A stretch of DNA of 64,000 nt. Source: Acidimangrovimonas pyrenivorans. GTDB lineage: Bacteria; Pseudomonadota; Alphaproteobacteria; Rhodobacterales; Rhodobacteraceae. Both the position numbers and the translations under genes were made by a program. Location: the NCBI RefSeq assembly GCF_042643245.1, contig NZ_JBHRSK010000004.1, positions 310,001 through 374,000 on the forward strand. Reading direction: 5' to 3'. The notes beneath the pieces were generated by a model. That model was not told the origin of the DNA, searched no databases, and saw nothing but the letters and a program-made list of their open reading frames with translations. Shown piece by piece: positions 33,651 through 43,772 of the stretch. How positions within the stretch are numbered: position 1 is the first letter of the stretch; every line of letters begins with the position of its first letter.

Positions 33651-34147
33651 TGACGATCACCGGCGACATCGCCGAAAGCTACCGGGCGCCGGGCCGGGTG
33701 GTGCGGCGCAAGCTGGCCAATGGCCAGAGGGAAGAGCGCGCGCTGGCCACCTTGATGGGCGCCTGCGGCATGGCCTTCGTCGCGCAATGGCCGGCGCTGG
33801 CCCGGGCGGCGCATCTCAACCCGGACGTGCCGCTCGATGCGCGCATGGGCGGGGCGCTGATGGGCGCGATCTTCCTGCTGCCGCTCCTGGCCTACGGGCT
33901 TGCCGCGCTCAGCCACCTGGTGGCGAAGGCGATGGGTGGGCAGGGTGGCTGGTTCGGCGCCCGACTGGCGCTGTTCTGGGCGCTGCTGGCGATCAGCCCG
34001 CTGATGCTGCTGCAGGGCCTGGTCGCCGGGCTCGTCGGGCCGGGCCCGGCGCTGTCGGCGGTCGGTTTCGTCGTCCTCGCCGGCTTCCTCTGGCTGTGGC
34101 TTGGCGGCTTGCGGGCGGCCGAGGGATTTGGCAAGCAGGCGGCATGA
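33650..34147 (+). CDS. Yip1-like membrane protein (first copy)
   Basis: The ATG at 33650 shares a base with the sufD stop. The 165-residue product has four or so membrane segments, for example MGAIFLLPLLAYGLAALSHL and VGFVVLAGFLWLWLGG. It looks like a half-size YIP1-family protein. The role is unknown; tight coupling within the suf operon is the only clue. The next gene again overlaps by ATGA. Confidence 0.7.
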   Translation: MTITGDIAESYRAPGRVVRRKLANGQREERALATLMGACGMAFVAQWPALARAAHLNPDVPLDARMGGALMGAIFLLPLLAYGLAALSHLVAKAMGGQGGWFGARLALFWALLAISPLMLLQGLVAGLVGPGPALSAVGFVVLAGFLWLWLGGLRAAEGFGKQAA

Positions 34148-34736
34148 TGCTGACAGGGCCCATAGTCGCGACGCTGATCCGCGACAGCCTGACCCGCCCG
34201 CGCGCCGCGATGCGGGCGGTGCTGGATCTGAACCTGCCCGCGGGCATCCTGTGGCAGGCGCTGGTGCTGGTCGCCGTGCTGGGCGACCTGGTCGTCTGGG
34301 GCGGGCTGGCGCTGACCGCCGAGGGGCGGGCGCTGCTCGACCAGGGCGGGTTGCCCGGGCCGCTGTTCATGGGCGCGCTGCAGCTGGCGCTGCTGGCGCT
34401 GATGGCGGTCGGGATCGACCGGATCGGCCGCGCTTTCGGCGGCGAGGGCGATTTCGCCGGCGCGCTGGCGGTCATCGTCTGGCTCCAGGTGGTGATGTTC
34501 GCGCTGCAATTCGCCCAGCTGCTGCTCTATCTCCTGGTGCCGCCGATCGCCGACATGCTGGGCATCGCGCTGTTTGCGGTGATGTTCTGGTTGCTGTCCA
34601 ACTTCATCGCCGAACTGCACGGCTTCCGCTCGGTGGGCGCGGTGTTCGGCGGCGTGGTCATCACCCTGATCGGGGTGGTGATCTTCCTTTCCTTCCTTCT
34701 CTTCGCGCTCGGTGTGGGCGTTCCGGGGGCCCCGTG

Positions 34737-34737
<1 letters not shown>
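34144..34737 (+). CDS. Yip1-like membrane protein (second copy)
   Basis: The 197-residue product has about five membrane segments, for example LWQALVLVAVLGDLVVWGGL and LFAVMFWLLSNFIAELHGF. The latter resembles the conserved end of YIP1-domain proteins of Rhodobacterales. It starts in the ATGA overlap with the previous gene and ends on the first base of sufS. Its function is unknown. Confidence 0.75.
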
Positions 34738-35957
<1,220 letters not shown>

Positions 35958-36025
35958 GCGGCCGGCAAACCGACACCGCAGATGCGACAATTTGGTGCGC
36001 GGGCCGGATCCCGGCTTGCATGGCG

Positions 36026-36044
36026 CATGTTATGAAGTAACATG
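36026..36044. promoter_or_regulatory. 19-base palindrome upstream of the octaheme cytochrome gene
   Basis: CATGTTA (36026-36032), five bases, TAACATG (36038-36044): perfect seven-base arms in AT-rich DNA 67 bases before the start. It does not match the FNR box. It is the best candidate operator for the cytochrome pair. Confidence 0.55.
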
Positions 36045-36110
36045 ATCGTGATTGGAATAGGAAACGCGCTTCCACCGTGAGCCCGGCCAGGCCGGCTTGG
36101 AGGAGGCACG

Positions 36111-37766
36111 ATGCGCAGGATGATTATCGGGCTCGCCGCCTGTGTTGTGGCGGGGCTTTCAGGGGTAACGGTGGTTCGGGCCGAGCAAGCGGCGCCGATG
36201 TCGACCGCCGCGCCGGCGGTGCCGGGCAGCAACTCGACCGCCGACCATTCCAAATTCGAGATCCTGCAGCAGGATTTCAAATCCGGCCCCGAGGTCACGG
36301 CGGCCTGCCTGTCCTGCCATACCGAGGCCTCGGACCAGGTCATGCACTCGATCCACTGGACCTGGAGCTACGACAACAAGGCAACCGGCCAGACCCTGGG
36401 CAAACGCAACGTCATCAACGCCTTCTGCGGCAATGTTGCCTCGAACGAGCCGCGCTGCACCTCCTGCCATACCGGCTATGGCTGGGAGGACATGCGCGCG
36501 CCGCCGCCGGCCCAGCCGGCGCGGGTCGATTGCCTGGCCTGCCACGCCTCGCCCGATCTCTACAGCAAGCTCGACAACGCCGCCGGAAGGCCGCCGCTGG
36601 CCCCGGTGCCGGAGGGCGCCAAGACGATCACCGGCGCCAAGGCGGTGGCGGTCAACCTGTCGAAGGCGGCCCAGTCGGTCGGCCCGCCGCAGCGCGAGAA
36701 TTGCGGCCAGTGCCATTTCTACGGCGGCGGCGGCGATAACGTGAAGCATGGCGACCTGTCCTCGGCCCTCGTCACGCCGGACAAGTCGGTGGACGTGCAC
36801 ATGGCCGCCGACGGCCAGAACTTCACCTGCGAGACCTGCCATGTCAGCGACAAGCACGTCTTCGCCGGCTCGCGCTACAACGTCACCGCGGCCGATGACG
36901 GCGGCACCGGCCTGCCGGGGATGCGCCGCGACGTCGCCACCTGCGAAAGCTGCCATGGCGCCCGGCCGCACCCGGCGACCCTGATCGGCATGAAGCTGAA
37001 CGACCATGCCGACCGCGTCGCCTGCCAGACCTGCCACATCCCGGAATTCGCCCGCGGCGGGGTGGCGACCAAGACCTTCTGGGACTGGTCGACCGCCGGC
37101 AAGCTCAAGGACGGCAAGCCCTATGCCGAGGAGGGCTTCACCCAGTCCGACGGCAAGCATCTGCACACCTATCTCTCGACCAAGGGCAACTTCAAATGGG
37201 GCGAGAATGTCGTGCCCTATTACGCCTGGTTCAACGGCCAGGTCGAATACACCACCGCCGACCAGACCATCGACCCGACGAAGCGGGTCGAGATCAACCG
37301 CATCGCGGGCAGCGCCAGCGACCCGCATTCGCGGATCTGGCCGTTCAAGCGGATGGACGGGCGCCAGGCCTATGACAGCAAGCGCGACAAGCTGGTCTAC
37401 AACCATGTCTACGGCCCGACCACGACCACCGCCTTCTGGACCAATTTCGACTGGTCGAAATCGATCAAGGCGGCGATGGATTACGTCGGCGAGCCCTATT
37501 CGGGCGAGTACGGTTTCGTCGATACCTACATGTACTGGCCGATCACCCACATGGTCGCGCCGGCCGATCAGGCGCTCGACTGTCAGCAATGCCATGCGAA
37601 GGACGGCCGCCTGGCCGATCTTGCCGGCTTCTACATGCCGGGGCGCGATCCCTACGGGCCGGGCGGGTTGCTGGGCATGCTGCTGTTGGCGGCGGCAGGG
37701 CTCGGCGTTGCCGGCCACGCGCTGATCCGTCTGCTCACCCGCGGCAAGGGAGGCCGTCATGACTGA
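36111..37766 (+). CDS. Octaheme c-type cytochrome, tetrathionate reductase (OTR) family
   Basis: The 551-residue product has a signal peptide (MRRMIIGLAACVVAGLSGVT, then VVRAEQA) and eight CxxCH sites: CLSCH, CTSCH, CLACH, CGQCH, CETCH, CESCH, CQTCH and CQQCH. A C-terminal hydrophobic segment, LLGMLLLAAAGLGVAGHALI, should anchor it in the membrane with the hemes in the periplasm. This matches octaheme tetrathionate reductase-like proteins, which can reduce tetrathionate, nitrite or hydroxylamine in vitro; the real substrate here is unknown. A strong GGAGG site precedes the ATG. The cytochrome b gene overlaps by eight bases. Confidence 0.85.
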   Translation: MRRMIIGLAACVVAGLSGVTVVRAEQAAPMSTAAPAVPGSNSTADHSKFEILQQDFKSGPEVTAACLSCHTEASDQVMHSIHWTWSYDNKATGQTLGKRNVINAFCGNVASNEPRCTSCHTGYGWEDMRAPPPAQPARVDCLACHASPDLYSKLDNAAGRPPLAPVPEGAKTITGAKAVAVNLSKAAQSVGPPQRENCGQCHFYGGGGDNVKHGDLSSALVTPDKSVDVHMAADGQNFTCETCHVSDKHVFAGSRYNVTAADDGGTGLPGMRRDVATCESCHGARPHPATLIGMKLNDHADRVACQTCHIPEFARGGVATKTFWDWSTAGKLKDGKPYAEEGFTQSDGKHLHTYLSTKGNFKWGENVVPYYAWFNGQVEYTTADQTIDPTKRVEINRIAGSASDPHSRIWPFKRMDGRQAYDSKRDKLVYNHVYGPTTTTAFWTNFDWSKSIKAAMDYVGEPYSGEYGFVDTYMYWPITHMVAPADQALDCQQCHAKDGRLADLAGFYMPGRDPYGPGGLLGMLLLAAAGLGVAGHALIRLLTRGKGGRHD

Positions 37767-38415
37767 ACGTCAGGTCAAGGTTTATCCGCGTTTCGAGCGG
37801 TTCTGGCACTGGACCCAGATGCTGCTGATCTTCGGGCTGTTCTTCACCGGGCTGAGGATCATGGGGCTGCACGCGTTCATTCCCTTCGGCGCGGCGGTGA
37901 TGCTGCACACGCTGGCGGCGCTGACGCTGATCGTGCTCTGGCTGTTCGCCATCTTCTGGCACCTGACCACGGGCACCTGGCGCCACTACGTGCCCACCAG
38001 CCAGGGGCTGTTCGCGGTCGCGCGCTTCTACGCCTTCGGCATCTTCAAGGGCGAGCATCACCCCTATCGCAAGGCCTATTGGCGCAAGCACAACCCGCTG
38101 CAGGCGCTGACCTACCTGGCGCTGAAGCTGGTGCTGTTCCCGGCGATCTGGATCACCGGCCTGGCCTATCTGAGCTACAATTTCTGGGAGACCCAGCCGG
38201 GCGCCTCCTTCGGGCTCGAGGTGGTGGCGAATCTGCATATCCTGATCGCCTTCACCATCGCCGCCTTCGTCGTCATCCATGTCTACCTGCTGACCGCCGG
38301 CCACAGCTTCCGCGAGCATCTGCGGCCGATGATCACCGGCTTCGACACGGTCGACCTGAGCCCCGAGGAAGAGGCCTATCTGGCCCGCGACGAACCCGGC
38401 CGGCTCAAGCGGTGA
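37759..38415 (+). CDS. Cytochrome b561/thiosulfate reductase-type membrane subunit
   Basis: The 218-residue product starts MTERQVKVYPRFERFWHWTQ and has four membrane helices with histidines suited to two b hemes (RFWHW, MLHTLAALTL, NLHILIAF, VIHVYLLTAGHSF). Such proteins pass electrons between the quinone pool and periplasmic partners. The eight-base overlap with the octaheme gene makes this a two-subunit quinol-linked redox complex. Confidence 0.85.
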   Translation: MTERQVKVYPRFERFWHWTQMLLIFGLFFTGLRIMGLHAFIPFGAAVMLHTLAALTLIVLWLFAIFWHLTTGTWRHYVPTSQGLFAVARFYAFGIFKGEHHPYRKAYWRKHNPLQALTYLALKLVLFPAIWITGLAYLSYNFWETQPGASFGLEVVANLHILIAFTIAAFVVIHVYLLTAGHSFREHLRPMITGFDTVDLSPEEEAYLARDEPGRLKR

Positions 38416-38491
38416 TGGCAGGGACAGGAGTGCGGACCGCGACGGATTTCCCGTTGCGGCCCGCATCTTGAGCGGCTATAGACCCACGCAG

Positions 38492-38568
38492 GCACCCATA
38501 GCTCAGCTGGATAGAGCGCTGCCCTCCGAAGGCAGAGGCCAGAGGTTCGAATCCTCTTGGGTGCGCCA
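38492..38568 (+). tRNA. tRNA-Arg (anticodon CCG)
   Basis: A complete 77-base cloverleaf with encoded CCA. The acceptor strand GCACCCA pairs with TGGGTGC, the D arm is GCTCAGCTGGATAGAGC, the anticodon stem CTGCC/GGCAG encloses CTCCGAA with anticodon CCG, and the T arm contains GGTTCGAATCC. It reads CGG codons. No integrase or broken copy lies beside it. Confidence 0.97.
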
Positions 38569-38791
38569 TCTTTCTCCCAATACGTGACAGGCGGCTGGCG
38601 GCAGTCGGTCGATAGCGGGCGGCGATGTCCTGCCTGGACGCCGGCGTCGACGGACGGAAACGGCCCGGGCTTTGCCGCTGCGCCGGGCGCGCGCCCGTCT
38701 CTTGCCGCTGGCGCTGCGACTGCATTGTCTGGCGGCCGGCGGCGGCCTAGACTCGGTTTGGCAGGCAAGGCCGGAGGCGAGGGCAGGACGG

Positions 38792-41437
38792 ATGATCGAG
38801 GCGGTGCAGCAGGCCCATGCGCTGACGGGCGAGGCGGTGCTGGCGCAGCTGTCGGTGACGCCGGCAGAAGGCCTGAGCGAGGCCGAGGCCGGGCGTCGGC
38901 TGGCCGCGAGTGGCCCCAACCGGATCGCGCAGAAGGAAAAGACCCGCGTCTGGACGGTGCTGTTCCACCAGGTCCGCAGCCCGGTCGTGGTGCTGCTGTC
39001 GGCCGCCGCCGTGCTGGCGGCTCTGTTCGGCGAGATCAGGGAGGCCGTCGCCGTCGGCGTCGTGCTGGCGCTCAATACCGTCATCGGCTTCACCACCGAG
39101 ATCCGCGCCGTGCGCTCGATCGAGGCGCTGCGGGCGCTGGGGACGGCGGAGGCCCGGGTCCGGCGCGACGGCAATGTCCGGCGGCTGCCGGTCGAGGCGC
39201 TGGTGCCGGGCGACATCGTGCTGCTGGCCGCCGGCGACAAGGTGCCGTCCGACCTGCGCCTGATCCGGGCCGCCAATGCCGGGGCCGACGAATCGAGCCT
39301 GACCGGCGAGGCGGCGACGGTGACCAAATCGCTCGACCCGGTGGCCGGAACGACGCCACTGGGCGACCGCACGCCGATGCTGTTCCGCGGCACCAGCCTG
39401 GTCCGCGGCTCGGCGCTCGGGGTCGTCACCGCCACCGGGCTGGCGACCGAGTTCGGCCAGATCACCCGGCTGATCGAGGAGGCGGAGCCGGCGGCCTCGC
39501 CTCTGGAGAAGCGGCTGACGCGGCTCTCGGGCCAGCTGATCTGGGCGACGCTGGCGATCTGTGCCCTGGTTGCCGGCGCCGGCGTGCTGCGCGGCGAGGA
39601 CCCGTTCCTGATGGTCGAGGCGGCGATCGCGCTCGCCGTCGCCGCGATCCCCGAGGGCCTGCCCATCGTCGCCACCCTGGCGCTGGCCCGCGGCATGCTG
39701 CGGATGGCGCGCAGCAACGCGCTGGTCGAGCGGCTGTCGGCGGTCGAGACGCTGGGGGCGACGACGGTGATCCTGACCGACAAGACCGGGACGCTGACCG
39801 AGAACCGGATGACGGTGCGGCGGGTCTGGCTCGATTCGGGCGAGATCGAGGTCGATGGGGGCGAGGGCGGGGAATTGCGCGACGGCCCCGACCCGGCGCT
39901 GGACGCGCTGCTTGACGTCGCGACGCTGTGCAACGAGGCGACGCTGGGCCGCGACGGCCATGCCGACAGCGGCGATCCGACCGAACTGGCGCTGCTCAGG
40001 CTGGCGCGGCAGGGCGGGCGCGACAAGCGCGAGCTGCTGAGCGCCAGGCCGCTGCTGCGCGAATATCCCTTCGACGAGCATCGCAAGATGATGGCGACGC
40101 TGCATCGCGACGGCGAAAGCGTGCTCTATGCCGTCAAGGGCGCGCCCGAGGCGGTGCTGCCGCTCTGCAGCTCGATCTCCGGCGCTGCCGGGCCGGAGGA
40201 GATGACGGCCGAGCGGCGCCAGCGTTGGCTGGCCCATGTCGCCGCACTGGGGCAGCACGGGCTGCGGGTGCTGGCGCTGGCCTCCAAGCGCGACACGGGG
40301 CCCGGGGCCGACCCCTATCGCGGGCTGGAACTGGCGGGGATCGTCGGGCTGGAAGACCCGGCCCGGGTCGACGTGCCCGACGCGATCCATGCCTGCCGCG
40401 CGGCCGGGATCCGGGTGATCATGGTCACCGGCGACCATGCCGACACGGCGCAGAACATCGCCCGGGCGGTCGGGCTCGACATGGACGGGCTGCGCGTCGC
40501 GCCCGGGGCCGAGATCGGCGGGCTGGCGGGCAGGGACGAGCTGGAACAGGTCGCCGTCTTCGCCCGCGTCAGCCCGGCCGAGAAACTGGCGCTGGTGCGG
40601 GCCTGGCAGGAGCGCGGCGCCGTCGTCGCGATGACCGGCGACGGCATCAACGATGCGCCGGCGCTGCGTCAGGCCGATATCGGCATCGCCATGGGGCTGC
40701 GCGGCACCGATGTCGCGCGCGAGGCGGCGGCGATGATCCTGCTCGACGATGCCTTCCCGACCATCGTCAAGGCGATCCGCGAGGGCCGGGTGATCTTCGG
40801 CAATATCCGCCGCTTCTCGGCCTATCTGCTGGCCTGCAACCTGTCCGAGGTGCTGGTGGTCGGCGGCGCCATGCTCGCCGGGTTGCCGCTGCCGCTGCTG
40901 CCGCTGCAGATCCTCTATCTCAACCTCGTCACCGACGTCTTCCCCGCCTTCGCGCTGGCGCTGGGGGAGGGCGAGGAGGACGTGCTGGCGCGGCCGCCGC
41001 GCAAGCCGGGCGCGCCGGTGCTGGCCCGGCGGCACTGGGCGGCGCTGGCCGGGCAGGGGCTGGCGATCACGGTCGCCGTTCTGGGCGCCGAGCTGCTGGC
41101 GCGCGACGCGCTCGGGCTCGACTGGCCGGCGGCGGTGACGGTCGGCTTCCTGACGCTGGCCTTCGCCCAGCTCTGGCACGTGCTGAACATGCGCCGGCCC
41201 ACGGCCGGGCTGCTGGTCAACGAGATCACCCGCAATCCCTGGATCTGGGGCGCGCTGGCGCTGTGCGCGGTGCTCCTGGCGCTGCCGGTCGAGGTGCCGG
41301 TGCTGCGCGCGGCGCTGGGGCTGGTGGTGCCGACACCGGCGATGTGGGGCGTGGTGATCGGCTGCAGCCTGCTGCCGCTGGTGCTGGTGCAATCCGTGAT
41401 CCTGGCGCTGGGATGGCGCCAGCGCAGGGCGGGCTGA
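38792..41437 (+). CDS. P-type cation-transporting ATPase (type II, Ca2+/Na+-like)
   Basis: The ATG at 38792 gives 881 residues beginning MIEAVQQAHALTGEAVLAQL. The phosphorylation motif is LTDKTGTLTENRM, with AAIPEGLPIVATLALARG in helix 4, TGEAA of the actuator domain and MTGDGINDAPALRQADIGIA. Helix-4 and C-terminal segments fit the Ca2+/cation PMCA-SERCA group rather than heavy-metal ATPases; there are no CxxC metal domains. The ion is not certain. An endonuclease III-like gene follows three bases later. Confidence 0.9.
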   Translation: MIEAVQQAHALTGEAVLAQLSVTPAEGLSEAEAGRRLAASGPNRIAQKEKTRVWTVLFHQVRSPVVVLLSAAAVLAALFGEIREAVAVGVVLALNTVIGFTTEIRAVRSIEALRALGTAEARVRRDGNVRRLPVEALVPGDIVLLAAGDKVPSDLRLIRAANAGADESSLTGEAATVTKSLDPVAGTTPLGDRTPMLFRGTSLVRGSALGVVTATGLATEFGQITRLIEEAEPAASPLEKRLTRLSGQLIWATLAICALVAGAGVLRGEDPFLMVEAAIALAVAAIPEGLPIVATLALARGMLRMARSNALVERLSAVETLGATTVILTDKTGTLTENRMTVRRVWLDSGEIEVDGGEGGELRDGPDPALDALLDVATLCNEATLGRDGHADSGDPTELALLRLARQGGRDKRELLSARPLLREYPFDEHRKMMATLHRDGESVLYAVKGAPEAVLPLCSSISGAAGPEEMTAERRQRWLAHVAALGQHGLRVLALASKRDTGPGADPYRGLELAGIVGLEDPARVDVPDAIHACRAAGIRVIMVTGDHADTAQNIARAVGLDMDGLRVAPGAEIGGLAGRDELEQVAVFARVSPAEKLALVRAWQERGAVVAMTGDGINDAPALRQADIGIAMGLRGTDVAREAAAMILLDDAFPTIVKAIREGRVIFGNIRRFSAYLLACNLSEVLVVGGAMLAGLPLPLLPLQILYLNLVTDVFPAFALALGEGEEDVLARPPRKPGAPVLARRHWAALAGQGLAITVAVLGAELLARDALGLDWPAAVTVGFLTLAFAQLWHVLNMRRPTAGLLVNEITRNPWIWGALALCAVLLALPVEVPVLRAALGLVVPTPAMWGVVIGCSLLPLVLVQSVILALGWRQRRAG

Positions 41438-41440
41438 GCG

Positions 41441-42094
41441 ATGGCCGCGACCGAACCGCTCGTCGCTGCCCTGCTGCGCCGCCATGGTGGCAGCCTGGCC
41501 GGGGAGCTGGGGCTCGACCTGGCGCACCCGGCACCGGCGGACCTGTTCCGCTGGCTCTGCGCCGTGCTGCTGCTCAGCGCGCGGATTTCGAGCCGGGTGG
41601 CGCTGCGGGCGGCCGAAGAACTGGCGGCGCGGGGCTGGACCACGGCCGGGGCCCTGGCGGCGAGCACGTGGCAGGACAGGGTGGCGGCGCTCGATGCAGC
41701 CGGTTACGCGCGCTATGACGAGAAGACGGCGACCATGCTGGGCGAGTTGGCCGAGGCGGTCCAGCGCGACTACGGCGGCGACCTGACCCGGCTGCGGGCG
41801 GCGGCGGATGGAGATCTGGCGGCGCTGCGCGAACGAGTGATGCGGTTCAAGGGGATCGGGGAACTGGGGGCCGACATCTTCTGCCGCGAGATGCAGGCGG
41901 GCTGGGACGAGCTCTATCCCTTCGCCGATGCCCGGACCCTCGAGGCCGCCGTCGGGCTGGGCCTGCCCGGCAGCGCCGGGGAACTGGCGGCGCTGGTGCC
42001 GCGCGGGCGGTTGCCGGCGCTGTTGGCGGCGCTGATCCGGGCGCGGCGGGCGGGCGAGACGGCCGAAAGCCTGCTGGCCGGGCCGTCCGGCTGA
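41441..42094 (+). CDS. HhH-GPD / endonuclease III-like protein
   Basis: The 217-residue product has an endonuclease III-like helical fold, with LSARISSRVALRAAEELAAR and a helix-hairpin-helix in MRFKGIGELGADIFCREMQA. The usual C-terminal four-cysteine Fe-S cluster is absent, and the lysine-aspartate pair of EndoIII is not obvious. It may be a degenerate family member without glycosylase activity. It directly follows the ATPase gene. Confidence 0.65.
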   Translation: MAATEPLVAALLRRHGGSLAGELGLDLAHPAPADLFRWLCAVLLLSARISSRVALRAAEELAARGWTTAGALAASTWQDRVAALDAAGYARYDEKTATMLGELAEAVQRDYGGDLTRLRAAADGDLAALRERVMRFKGIGELGADIFCREMQAGWDELYPFADARTLEAAVGLGLPGSAGELAALVPRGRLPALLAALIRARRAGETAESLLAGPSG

Positions 42095-42107
42095 ACCGCG
42101 GCTTCGA

Positions 42108-42128
42108 GAGGGCGGAAACCCCGCCCTC
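42108..42128. terminator. Hairpin between convergent genes
   Basis: GAGGGCGG (42108-42115) pairs perfectly with CCGCCCTC (42121-42128). No T-tract follows. A further perfect palindrome, ATCGCCCGGGCGAT (42181-42194), followed by TTTTC, lies nearer to tetR. Either could separate the endonuclease-like gene from the convergent tetR. Confidence 0.5.
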
Positions 42129-42244
42129 CGAGGATGTTACCGCCGTCTCTTCGCAAGCCGCATCAGCTGTAGCCCACAACATCGCCCGGGCGATTTTCGC
42201 CCGGATAGAGTGGCTTGCACGCTGCTATTGCCGTGGCGCGCCAA

Positions 42245-42865
42245 TCAGCTTTCGTCGGGCGGCAGCAGGCCGAGGCCGCGCAGGTAGATGCCGATCCCGG
42301 CCTCGAGCAGCTGTTCGGGCGGGAACGGCGCCTTGGCACCGGGGCTGCCGCGGGCGAAGAGCTCGACGACGCCGTGGCTGAGGGCCCAGATATGGGCCGA
42401 GAACATCGCCGCCGGCGGGCGCTTTTCCGGCGGGATGCGTTCCGACAGCTTCTCGGCCGCCTTTTCCAGCACGCCGCGGGCGCGGGCCGCGGTCTGGGCC
42501 AGTTCGGGGTTGGAATTCAGCGAGATGCCGCTTTCGAACATCGCCATGTAATGGCCGGGGAACTTGCGGGCGAAGGCGAGGTAGGCACGCCCCGTCGCCT
42601 CGAAGGCGGCCAGCGCGGTCGGCTTGCCGTCGTTATAGGCGTGTTCCATCAGGTCGGCGAAGATCAGGTAGCCCTGGCGCGCGGCCTCGGCGATCAGGTC
42701 GTCGCGGCCGGCGAAATGGCGATAGACGGCGGCCGGCGTCACCCCGGCGGCCTTGGCGGCCTCGGACAGGGTGAAACCCTGCGGCCCCTTCTCCTCGATC
42801 AGTTGCAGCGCCGCCTCGACCAGCGCCTGGCGCAGGTTGCCGTGATGGTAGCCGCGCTTAGCCAT
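42245..42865 (-). CDS. TetR-family transcriptional regulator
   Basis: The 206-residue product starts MAKRGYHHGNLRQALVEAAL and has the TetR HTH (FTLSEAAKAAGVTPAAVYRH FAGRDDLI) and a WHG-like C-terminal domain. Its start overlaps the end of the PPK2 gene by eight bases, so the two are co-transcribed. Ligand and targets are unknown; the coupling suggests a link with polyphosphate or nucleotide stress. Confidence 0.88.
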   Translation of the reverse strand: MAKRGYHHGNLRQALVEAALQLIEEKGPQGFTLSEAAKAAGVTPAAVYRHFAGRDDLIAEAARQGYLIFADLMEHAYNDGKPTALAAFEATGRAYLAFARKFPGHYMAMFESGISLNSNPELAQTAARARGVLEKAAEKLSERIPPEKRPPAAMFSAHIWALSHGVVELFARGSPGAKAPFPPEQLLEAGIGIYLRGLGLLPPDES

Positions 42866-43727
42866 TCCAGATTTCCGGCCCGCCGCAGATATTGCCGTCG
42901 ATGGCGCCGATCGCCTTGAAATCCTTGCCCTTGTAGTCGATCCCCGAGAGCACGGTCTGGATCGCTGCCAGCCGGACGCGATACTTGTCGTCCGAGCGGA
43001 TCACCGTCCAGGGCGCCAGCGGCGTGTGGGTCCGGCTGAGCGTCTCGCGGATGGCGTCGGTATAGGCGTCCCAGCGTTTCAGCCCCTCGACGTCGATCCA
43101 GCTCAGCTTCCATTGCTTGAGCGGGTCGCGCTCGCGGTCGAGGAAGCGGCGCAGCTGCTCGGCGCGGCCGACATTGAGCCAGAACTTGACCATGTGGATG
43201 CCCTCGTCGACCAGCATCGACTCGAAGCCCGGCACCTGGCTGAAGAAATGCTCGCGCTGGTCGTCGGTGCAGAAGTCGAACACCTTCTCGACCACGCCGC
43301 GATTGTACCAGCTGCGATCGAAGATCGTCATTTCGCCGCCGGCGGGCAAGCGGTCGATGTAGCGCTGGAAATACCATTGGCTGGATTCGCGGTCCGACGG
43401 CTTCGGCAGGGCGACGACATTGGCGACGCGCGGGTTGAGATATTCGCGGATGCGCTTGATCGTGCCGCCCTTGCCGGCGGCGTCGCGGCCCTCGAAGACC
43501 AGGACGATGCGCCGGCCGCTGGCCTTGACGTCGGCCTGCAGCTTGACCAGCTCGACCTGAAGCTTCCCGAGCCGGTCCTCGTAATCGTCCTTGTCCATCC
43601 ATTGGTCGTAGGGATAGCCGTCGTCGAGGGTCTTGCCCTTCTTGGCCTTGTCGATGGCCTTGCGCACCGCATCCGGCGCCTCGTCCTTGAAAAAGCTGCT
43701 GATTGCCCCGTCGAACGGAAGTTCCAT
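42858..43727 (-). CDS. ppk2: Polyphosphate kinase 2 family protein
   Basis: The 289-residue product has Walker A VFEGRDAAGKGGTIKRI, Walker B IFDRSWYNRGVVEKV and the lid arginines of the PPK2 fold. Single-domain enzymes of this kind phosphorylate nucleoside mono- or diphosphates with polyphosphate, in either direction. Class I is likely from length and the N-terminal extension, but the substrate class is not decided by eye. Confidence 0.92.
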   Translation of the reverse strand: MELPFDGAISSFFKDEAPDAVRKAIDKAKKGKTLDDGYPYDQWMDKDDYEDRLGKLQVELVKLQADVKASGRRIVLVFEGRDAAGKGGTIKRIREYLNPRVANVVALPKPSDRESSQWYFQRYIDRLPAGGEMTIFDRSWYNRGVVEKVFDFCTDDQREHFFSQVPGFESMLVDEGIHMVKFWLNVGRAEQLRRFLDRERDPLKQWKLSWIDVEGLKRWDAYTDAIRETLSRTHTPLAPWTVIRSDDKYRVRLAAIQTVLSGIDYKGKDFKAIGAIDGNICGGPEIWNG

Positions 43728-43772
43728 GGCCTCACCTCATTCTCTTGCTGCCAAGTATGGCGAATGGCGGGG

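Noticed and set aside
38492..38568. tRNA-Arg as an island attachment site
   Set aside because: The tRNA is intact, with core genes on both sides, no integrase and no partial 3' copy that I can see nearby.
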